A DNA stretch of 26,878 nt from a virus. The stretch is from the IMG/VR virus record IMGVR_UViG_3300010883_000349, positions 1-26,878 of that record. The stretch is one strand, 5' to 3'. Of the stretch, positions 6,577 through 13,215 are shown piece by piece. Positions within the stretch are counted from its first letter, which is position 1; each line of letters begins with the position of its first letter. A program made the position numbers and the translations under genes. The notes under the pieces are model-generated. The model did no database searches. It saw only the letters and a list, made by a program, of their open reading frames with translations, and was not told the DNA's origin.

Positions 6577-8799
6577 ATGGCACAAGTTAACAAAATTTCT
6601 TCATTTAAATCGTTTACTGAGATCAGAAAACAGGAATCTGTTAGTAAACTTAGAGAAGAAAATAATTCAAAAAGACAGGATTCTGTTGGTAAAATAGCAG
6701 CAATTCTAGATGAACTAGGATTAACTTCTTTCGAAGGATTAGAAGAAGATCAAAAACAGGCAATTATTTCTAAAATATTTGGAGATGTTTCTGAAGAAGA
6801 AATAGCTGAAATAGAAGTAGAGGTAGAAGATGTTACTGAATCAGTAGTAAACGAATCATACGATTACGATGAAGTAGCACAATCTGAATTTGGAATGGAT
6901 TACGATCAATTAGGTAAAAGTGAAAAAGAATGGGTACGTGATGAAATAGACAACATGTCTGAGACTAACGGATCTGTAGTTACTGAAGGTTCTGAAAAAG
7001 AAGATGCAAAGGAAATCTTTGATGAATTAATGGATGTAAATGGCGAAGAAATCGCTGACATGGATTCACAAGAAGCCATGACTATACTTTCTAAAAGAGG
7101 AATTAGAGGTGGAAAAGCAAATAAGATTGCTAAAGAACTTTTAAAATTAACAGGTGCTATTAACGAAGCAATTGCAGTAGAAGGTAAAAGAGGCGCTAAG
7201 AAAGTATTTACTGCATATCGAAAAATAATGGATTCAATGCCAGGAATATCTCAATCTAGGGACAATAACCTGATTAAAGGATGTATTAAAGTTTTAGGTA
7301 TGTATGCTCTAGAAGATGCTAATTTCCACAGAGAAATGGCATGTATGAATAAGATAAAGGGTTCTATATCTCCTGTAGAAATTAAAGTTGCAGGATTAGC
7401 AAATATGCCAGTGAAGGTAAGTGTTAACAAAATCAAAGATGCATTACAGCAAGTCACTTCTAAAATATCATTAGCAGGTGATTGGACAGGAATCGCAATC
7501 GCAGAAGGAACAGCATTATTTTTAGATTCAATAGGAGCTACTAAAGATGGACAAGCAATGTTAGACGCTTTTAATTCCGCATTCGAATCAACCGACAATG
7601 GTACAGAGAATATGACAGTTGAGTCATTAATATTAGAAGGAACTAGAGGTCAATTTGGTAAAATAGATAATAAAGGAAATATCACATCAGTGTATACTCA
7701 TTATGATTCTTACCCAGACAACATGTTACCAATTATTAAGAAATCTTTTAAAGGTGGTAAGAACGTAGATACTGTTCTTTCTAAAGGTGCTAATTCAGGA
7801 TTAGATAGTGATATAAGTAAAATTAACTTTTATGGTGATGGTTCTGTAGCAAGCAATGGAAATATTAAAAAGATAGACCTTTATCTTAGTTCAGTAAGCG
7901 ATGATGGTGCAGAATACGTTTATTTATGGGATGAAAAGTCTAAAAAATGGATGATGGCAGATATCTACGGAAAAACTGGATTAGTTCCAGCCCTTGAATC
8001 AGTAGTTAACGAAATGAAAAAGCGATCTAAATACATCAAAGATGATTTAGTTTATAATACAAGAACTGAGACTGTTGGTATCGTCAGAATAGGTGATGAT
8101 GGATCAGGTGAAGTGAAAACTGATGCTGATGGTAATGTGAATGTAGATGAATTAGAAGTATATATGCCATTTAAATATAATTACAAAAATGCAAAGATTG
8201 CACCATCTACTAAAAAGGAAGTAATTAAGAGACGTTTATTTTATCCATTCAACGAATCAGTAGTTATTGAATCAGTCGAGATAAATGAAGCTGCTAAATT
8301 AGTAGATGAAGAAACTGGAAAGACTGTTAAATTACCATACAAGACTAAAGACTTTAGAGGAGATGCAATTACAGTTAAAGGTTTTACTGAACCACACAAA
8401 TCAAGCTCAAGTGGTAGAATTCAAACAGACCAAGGTGAGTTTTTCCCTGGCGTTGCCGGAGTTAAGATAGTAGGTCATAAATTTGAATCAGTAGTTATTG
8501 AATCAGAAGAGATAAATGAAGCAAAAATGTTTTACCTCATAGGTGATAAAGAAGTTAGTAGAGACGAAGTACTGACTTATAAATACGATAATAAAGATAA
8601 GCCAGTTGCAAAAACCGGTTGGCCAAAGTGGTTGTATACTAACACGAACTATATGACTAATAAGCCACTCGAATGGGACTCTATCAAAAAAGATATGAAA
8701 GGTCTTGAAAAGAAATATGGAAAAGGTAATGTAGTAGTAGGTGGTGCAACTAACGGAGGAGGAACTTACATAGAGATATACTCAAAATCTCAAAAATAA
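6577..8799 (+). CDS. Modular capsid-internal polyprotein (740 aa) with prohead-protease-like sites
   Basis: No overall family is recognised. The N-terminus has ISSFKSFTEIRKQES, similar to T4-type capsid-targeting sequences. Internal sites fit the T4 gp21 rule ([IL]-x-E before A/G/S): INE/A after residue 197 (base 7167), ILE/G after 354 (7638), INE/A after 571 (8289) and INE/A after 648 (8520). VTE/G after 137 and VNE/S after 93 are near matches. Between sites lie small separate domains. One, just after residue 354, contains VYTHYDSYPDNMLP, like a 'Y-x-H-x-D-x-Y-P' domain seen in many phage proteins of unknown function. The linkers around 560-572 and 637-649 are near-identical at DNA level (8254-8291 and 8485-8522). 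A hairpin terminator follows. Inferred role: packaged, cut and injected host-takeover proteins. The role is a hypothesis; the repeated linkers are directly visible. Confidence 0.65.
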   Translation: MAQVNKISSFKSFTEIRKQESVSKLREENNSKRQDSVGKIAAILDELGLTSFEGLEEDQKQAIISKIFGDVSEEEIAEIEVEVEDVTESVVNESYDYDEVAQSEFGMDYDQLGKSEKEWVRDEIDNMSETNGSVVTEGSEKEDAKEIFDELMDVNGEEIADMDSQEAMTILSKRGIRGGKANKIAKELLKLTGAINEAIAVEGKRGAKKVFTAYRKIMDSMPGISQSRDNNLIKGCIKVLGMYALEDANFHREMACMNKIKGSISPVEIKVAGLANMPVKVSVNKIKDALQQVTSKISLAGDWTGIAIAEGTALFLDSIGATKDGQAMLDAFNSAFESTDNGTENMTVESLILEGTRGQFGKIDNKGNITSVYTHYDSYPDNMLPIIKKSFKGGKNVDTVLSKGANSGLDSDISKINFYGDGSVASNGNIKKIDLYLSSVSDDGAEYVYLWDEKSKKWMMADIYGKTGLVPALESVVNEMKKRSKYIKDDLVYNTRTETVGIVRIGDDGSGEVKTDADGNVNVDELEVYMPFKYNYKNAKIAPSTKKEVIKRRLFYPFNESVVIESVEINEAAKLVDEETGKTVKLPYKTKDFRGDAITVKGFTEPHKSSSSGRIQTDQGEFFPGVAGVKIVGHKFESVVIESEEINEAKMFYLIGDKEVSRDEVLTYKYDNKDKPVAKTGWPKWLYTNTNYMTNKPLEWDSIKKDMKGLEKKYGKGNVVVGGATNGGGTYIEIYSKSQK
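8254..8291 (+). repeat. 38-bp linker repeat, copy 1
   Basis: First copy of a 38-base direct repeat that encodes the linker ESVVIESVEINEA of the 740-residue protein, including a predicted protease site. It differs from copy 2 (8485-8522) at two adjacent positions near the middle (TC against AA). The 193 bases between the copies encode one complete small module. Confidence 0.9.
8485..8522 (+). repeat. 38-bp linker repeat, copy 2
   Basis: Second copy, encoding ESVVIESEEINEA, in the same reading frame as copy 1. The spacing from copy 1 is 231 bases, a multiple of three. Recombination between the copies would therefore remove or duplicate exactly one module (77 codons) without shifting the frame. 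Confidence 0.9.
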
Positions 8800-8807
8800 A
8801 AAAAAAA

Positions 8808-8840
8808 TAAACTGACCTGGATTTTTCCGGGTCAAGTTTA
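8808..8840 (+). terminator. Hairpin, probable transcription terminator
   Basis: TAAACT-GACCTGG (8808-8820) pairs with CCGGGTC-A-AGTTTA (8827-8840), with one bulged base and one G-U pair, around a six-base loop (ATTTTT). It follows the stop of the 740-residue gene by 8 bases. There is no long U-tract, so termination may be partial. Confidence 0.6.
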
Positions 8841-8861
8841 TTAATTATATTAGCTATATAC

Positions 8862-10241
8862 ATGGAACTAAATAACAACTTTGTAGATTTTATTCAACAT
8901 CATGCAGACTCACATGGTATGACAAGAGAAGAATATGTTGCACACTATTTAAGTGAGAACAAAAGGAAAGTCTTATCGTTTGACGAATATATTGTTGAGA
9001 AGTATACTGTACTTAAAGAAGAATTAATTCTAGAAGGCGGTGCAGCAGGTCACATGTCACATCCATTCGATGAAAGAGATTTAACATTTGCAGATTTTAA
9101 AAAGATCGTAACATCAGGTCTTCAAGGAGAATTAAACTTCGAAGAAGAACCTACTGAAAAAACAGATGGACAAAATGTATTTGCAACAGTACAAGATGGC
9201 GAAGTAAAATTTTCAAGAAATAAAGGTGGTTTAAAAAATCCTATGGATTTAAAATCATTTAAAGATAAATTCGAAGGACACGCTAGTAAATTAGTTCAAG
9301 ATACTTTTCAATTTGCTGCTGAAGATTTAGCAAATGCTTTAATAAAATTATCACCTAAAGATTTAGAAGTTTTTGATAATGGTAAAAACTGGATGAACAT
9401 GGAATTAATTTATTCTAAGAATCCAAACGTTATCTACTATGATCGTGATGTTATTCAATTTCACGGTATTAAGAAAACTGACGGAGAAGGTAATTTTATC
9501 GGAGATGATAATAAATCAGCCGCTGCAATAGTTAAAGCGCTAGAAGGTGTTAAAGCTAATATAGGAAAGATATTCACCGTAATTCCCCCACAAATTGTTA
9601 AAATAGGTAAAGATCTTAATTTTGATAAAAATCAATCTAAATTTATAAAACAAATAGAAACATTAAGAGATCGTTATAATTTAACAGATGCTGATGAAGT
9701 TTCTAGATATCACGAAATGTGGTGGAGAGAAACGATAGATACAAATTTCCCTGATTTACAACAAGACTATAAAGAAGGTTTATTATTAAGATGGGCGTAT
9801 GCTGACAAAAAGACACTTAATTTAAGATCTTTAGATAAAACATTAGGAAAAGACAAATCAGCTCTTATTAAGAAATTTGATAAAGAAGATGTTAAAAAGA
9901 AATATAAAGAAAACATTAGACCGTTTGAAGATTTGTTCTTAGAACTAGGATCTATAATTCTTAAAAATGCTTCTAATTTTGTAGCAGCAAATCCTGACAA
10001 GGAGATGCAAAGACTGCATAATCAGATTAGAACAGAAGCAGACAAGATCAAAAAAGGAGGTGAAGTTGACCAGGTTAATAGAGTAATGAAAGAACTTGAT
10101 AGACTTGATAGAATTGGAGGAATAGAATCTATCATACCAACTGAAGGAATAGTTTTTGTATATAAAGGAAAGACTATGAAATTAACAGGAACTTTTGCTG
10201 CCATCAATCAGTTGATGGGAATCATAAAGTACGGAAGATAA
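8862..10241 (+). CDS. Ligase-type nucleotidyltransferase with cleavable capsid-targeting leader
   Basis: A 459-residue protein of the covalent nucleotidyltransferase (DNA/RNA ligase) fold. Motif I is K100-T-D-G (PTEKTDGQN), where Lys100 would carry AMP. SRNKG (about 118-122) supplies the motif Ia-like Arg. Glu181 in WMNMELIY fits motif III, E428-G-I-V-F fits motif IV and K440-L-T-G fits motif V. Which nucleic acid it joins, or whether it ligates at all, is not shown. Residues 1-58 form a leader containing VLSFDEYIVEK and ending ILE/GGAAGHMSHPFD. A prohead-protease cut after Glu58 (base 9035) would release a mature enzyme starting at Gly59. A GGAAGHM-type start and K-T-D-G-Q-N are, as I recall, also found in T4-like marine phages. 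It lies beside a second ligase-like gene. Confidence 0.65.
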   Translation: MELNNNFVDFIQHHADSHGMTREEYVAHYLSENKRKVLSFDEYIVEKYTVLKEELILEGGAAGHMSHPFDERDLTFADFKKIVTSGLQGELNFEEEPTEKTDGQNVFATVQDGEVKFSRNKGGLKNPMDLKSFKDKFEGHASKLVQDTFQFAAEDLANALIKLSPKDLEVFDNGKNWMNMELIYSKNPNVIYYDRDVIQFHGIKKTDGEGNFIGDDNKSAAAIVKALEGVKANIGKIFTVIPPQIVKIGKDLNFDKNQSKFIKQIETLRDRYNLTDADEVSRYHEMWWRETIDTNFPDLQQDYKEGLLLRWAYADKKTLNLRSLDKTLGKDKSALIKKFDKEDVKKKYKENIRPFEDLFLELGSIILKNASNFVAANPDKEMQRLHNQIRTEADKIKKGGEVDQVNRVMKELDRLDRIGGIESIIPTEGIVFVYKGKTMKLTGTFAAINQLMGIIKYGR

Positions 10242-10251
10242 ATAATATAAT

Positions 10252-12123
10252 ATGGCACTTAAAAAACTAAGACAAGTATTTCAGGAAACTAACATCAATG
10301 CATTTCAAGATATGTTGAATAGCAGGGTTCTAGTAACTGAAAAAATACAAGGAGCTTCATTTCACGTTAGAAGAAACCAGACTAAATTCGAATACTATAA
10401 ATCTGGAGATTCTAGAATGAACATGATAGATAGAACGATAGTAGGTTTATATGAAACAGGTGTCAAGCACATTCAAAGTTTAGATCCTAGTATAAAGGAA
10501 CAAATGCCACATGATTGGAAATTTGGTTTTGAATATTTACCTGAACTAAATGTTTCAGACTATAAATATTCTAAACTACCTAAAAATAATTTAATACTTA
10601 CTCACATTCAAACTATGAATGAATCTGGTAAGATTAAAAAAACAATCAGCGATCCAGTTATATTAAATAAATGGTCTAAGATATTAGAAGTACAAGGACC
10701 CAGTATCATATTTGATGGTATGCTATCTCAACTTCAAAAGGAAGAATTAATAACTATTTTATCTATGTCAGATAAAGAGTTTTCAGAAGCATTTGATTAT
10801 GACCCAAACACGGATTCAAAGTTATCATTTACACAAAGGATAATTAAGACATTTAATCAAAACGCGGTTTCTCCTACTCTAAATGAAGATTTTGAAGTAG
10901 AGATTGACGGATTAATAGTTTCATTTATCGATGAGAAAAAATCTAGATCTTTTAAATTAGAAGATTTCAAAAGAACTGTAGATGAAAATAAGAGATCTAG
11001 CCACATGTATCAGATTACAATAGCTGGTCTTATAGAGTTTATTTCTACATTTGAAATGAAAGATATTCAATTAAACGAAGAAAATGCAGATTGGAGATAC
11101 ATTGAATTAATGTCAGTATTGTTTAACACATACGTTAAAGAACATTCTGCTAAATTCATTGGAGTTAATTTCGAGTCAGCTGATTTTGCTGATTCAGATT
11201 CTTTTAAACTAAATACTAAATACATTAAGAATGAAACAACTCTTTCTTATGTTGAAAACTCAATACTTGCAGAATTATTTAAAATAACACTAGGTTCTTT
11301 TAGAAAAAAGAGAAGTAAAGAAAGTGATATTATAAATGCAGAAATGTTAGAGCATTTAAATCAAATAGTAGAAACTATAGACAAGAAAGTATTTGTTGAA
11401 AACACAGATGAAAATTCAATATATGATTTTAATAATTTTATATTACATAATAGAGTAAAGTCAAGTGTTAATTTAAATGAAGCTCTTAAAGTAGATCATC
11501 CTGAACAAGGAGGAGAATTAGTGAATATGTTTGTTGGTAGATTTCAACCATTTACACTTGGACATGCCAAGGTATTAGAAACTATTCATAAAGAAAACGG
11601 CCATCCTGTTGTAGTTCTATTAGTAAAAGCTAAGAACAAGAAAAAGGAAGATGCATTTAAGAGACCTTATGACGAGAAGACACAATTAGATATGTTCAAA
11701 GCAGTTCAAAGACAATATCCATTCCTAAAAGAAATTTTTGTAATTCCAACTGGAGGTATTGATACTATGTTCAACGCAATGAGACCTAAATATGAACCCG
11801 TATTATGGGGAACAGGAAGTGATAGAATGAAAACCTATGGATTCCAAGTAAATAAAGATTCTTATAGAGAAGATCTTGGAGTTAGAAGTGATTTTGGATT
11901 ATTTGAAATTCCAAGAACAGACGATAATATTTCAGCTACTCAGGTTAGAAATGCGATGTTAGACGGAGATGAAAAACTATTTAAGTCTACAACACCAAAG
12001 GCCTTACATAAAATGTATGGTGAACTTAAGAAAAAATTAGAAGATTCAGTAGGTACTTCAGAATCAAATGAAGTTACAGAATCATTATTAACATTTAAAC
12101 AATTTTTAGAAAACAATGGATAG
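10252..12123 (+). CDS. Fusion of ligase-type nucleotidyltransferase and NMNAT-like adenylyltransferase
   Basis: A 623-residue two-domain protein. Residues 1 to about 400 look like an RNA-ligase-type nucleotidyltransferase: motif I K31-I-Q-G (VTEKIQGASFHVRR), motif III with Glu94 (FGFEYLPE), motif IV EIDGLIVSF (217-225) and motif V around Lys235 (RSFKLEDF). Residues about 422-600 are an NMN adenylyltransferase-like domain with GRFQPFTLGH (429-438; Thr replaces the first His of HxGH) and the ISATQVR signature (560-566). Between them lies LNE/A (after residue 410, base 11481), a perfect gp21-type cleavage site, so the two enzymes may be separated in the capsid. The last 14 residues (ESLLTFKQFLENNG) resemble a capsid-targeting segment placed at the C-terminus. 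The stop overlaps the next gene by 8 bases. Substrates are not shown by the sequence. Confidence 0.7.
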   Translation: MALKKLRQVFQETNINAFQDMLNSRVLVTEKIQGASFHVRRNQTKFEYYKSGDSRMNMIDRTIVGLYETGVKHIQSLDPSIKEQMPHDWKFGFEYLPELNVSDYKYSKLPKNNLILTHIQTMNESGKIKKTISDPVILNKWSKILEVQGPSIIFDGMLSQLQKEELITILSMSDKEFSEAFDYDPNTDSKLSFTQRIIKTFNQNAVSPTLNEDFEVEIDGLIVSFIDEKKSRSFKLEDFKRTVDENKRSSHMYQITIAGLIEFISTFEMKDIQLNEENADWRYIELMSVLFNTYVKEHSAKFIGVNFESADFADSDSFKLNTKYIKNETTLSYVENSILAELFKITLGSFRKKRSKESDIINAEMLEHLNQIVETIDKKVFVENTDENSIYDFNNFILHNRVKSSVNLNEALKVDHPEQGGELVNMFVGRFQPFTLGHAKVLETIHKENGHPVVVLLVKAKNKKKEDAFKRPYDEKTQLDMFKAVQRQYPFLKEIFVIPTGGIDTMFNAMRPKYEPVLWGTGSDRMKTYGFQVNKDSYREDLGVRSDFGLFEIPRTDDNISATQVRNAMLDGDEKLFKSTTPKALHKMYGELKKKLEDSVGTSESNEVTESLLTFKQFLENNG

Positions 12124-13195
12124 GTACGATTTCGAAAGAGCACTTCATAATGCTGCAAAAACCAATGCTGAAAATGAAGCATTAATTATAGAATCCTATA
12201 TTGGAGCTGCATCGACAGGGAGTAAAGCTAGCCAACAGAATTTATTTAATTCAATTAATAAAAATTTTAAAAAGAATATATGTCCATGGCAAGGTGTTAA
12301 GTTTACTTCAACATCAGATGTTAAACAACAACCCGATGGCAGGTTGTGGATTTCTAAAATGGATGACAATACATTCGGAGTAGTTTTTAATTATTTAAAT
12401 TTAAATAAAAAAGAAGCAAACGAATTGTTTAATATTGGAAGAGACGATAATGGAATTGGTGCTGGAGAAATAATGCTAGCATATATTGTAGAAAATATAA
12501 AAATAGGTGGAGGTTCTGCCGATACTGATTTAGAATTATTCAATGAAAAGTGGGCACCAATTAGTCCACCGAATGGTAAATGTGAGTTAAAAGAAGCTCA
12601 ATCGTCAAAGGGCATGTTACAGAATTGGAGAACAGGTGCAAAACACCAGAAAATTAATAGTGATTATGTACCAGAGCTTACGGCATTATACGACGCAGTA
12701 AAACATAAAATTAAAGAAATCAACCCTGATGGAGATGGTAAAGATATGGCTGCCTCTGGCGGTTGGATAAATGAATGGGGAACCGTTGGTGGAAAAAGAT
12801 TTAAGCATATTCAAAATTTAACTAAGGAAGATATTCAAGCCCTTTCTTCTAGTGAAAGAGATTTTAAAATAGGTCCTGGAGAAGAAGACAATGGTGCATT
12901 AGTAATTAAATATAATGACGTAGAATTAGGAAAACTAAGTGACTCTAAAACTGCAGAAAAAATTAAAAAAATATTAGATACTTCAGCTTCTGTTAGAACA
13001 TTTACTGAAATACAAGACGATGTAATATCAGCAGTAGGAGATATCGATACCCCATTCCTTTATATAGAGTCTAAGGCACATAAAATGGTAGCTTTTCATT
13101 ATTATAAGAGATTACCTAGTAAAACTAGCGAACTACAAATCTATTCTATTACACAGGGTAAATTTAAATATAAAATAAAGCCTAAAAGCGTTTAA
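12116..13195 (+). CDS. Unknown internal-protein-cluster member, possible PD-(D/E)XK nuclease fold
   Basis: A 359-residue protein of no family I can name. It starts in the last 8 bases of the ligase/NMNAT gene. An early IIE/S (after residue 26, base 12193) fits the prohead-protease rule, as in its neighbours. Residues 116-160 read GAGEIML, then an Asp (136 or 138), then KCELKEAQ (about 155-162), a spacing compatible with the E…D…ExK core of PD-(D/E)XK nucleases. The match is short and could be chance. The rest has basic and aromatic segments (SGGWINEWGTVGGKRFKHIQ at about 214-233) but no diagnostic motif. It is probably co-expressed with the two ligase-like genes upstream; whether they act together is not known. 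Confidence 0.55.
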   Translation: MDRYDFERALHNAAKTNAENEALIIESYIGAASTGSKASQQNLFNSINKNFKKNICPWQGVKFTSTSDVKQQPDGRLWISKMDDNTFGVVFNYLNLNKKEANELFNIGRDDNGIGAGEIMLAYIVENIKIGGGSADTDLELFNEKWAPISPPNGKCELKEAQSSKGMLQNWRTGAKHQKINSDYVPELTALYDAVKHKIKEINPDGDGKDMAASGGWINEWGTVGGKRFKHIQNLTKEDIQALSSSERDFKIGPGEEDNGALVIKYNDVELGKLSDSKTAEKIKKILDTSASVRTFTEIQDDVISAVGDIDTPFLYIESKAHKMVAFHYYKRLPSKTSELQIYSITQGKFKYKIKPKSV

Positions 13196-13215
13196 ATAAA
13201 TAAATATAAATAAAA

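Noticed and set aside
8254-8522. The 38-bp repeats as a CRISPR, attachment site or mobile element boundary
   Set aside because: There are only two copies, both in frame within one gene, encoding the same protein linker. A coding explanation is sufficient.
12201-12383. A 60-codon + strand open frame inside the 359-residue gene
   Set aside because: It is a shadow of the longer coding frame, with no start context or motif of its own.
13205-13212. Exact TATAAATA, the T4 late promoter -10 box
   Set aside because: It ends only three bases before the ATG at 13216, so transcription would start within or after the start codon. It sits in a pure A/T leader where the match is likely by chance.
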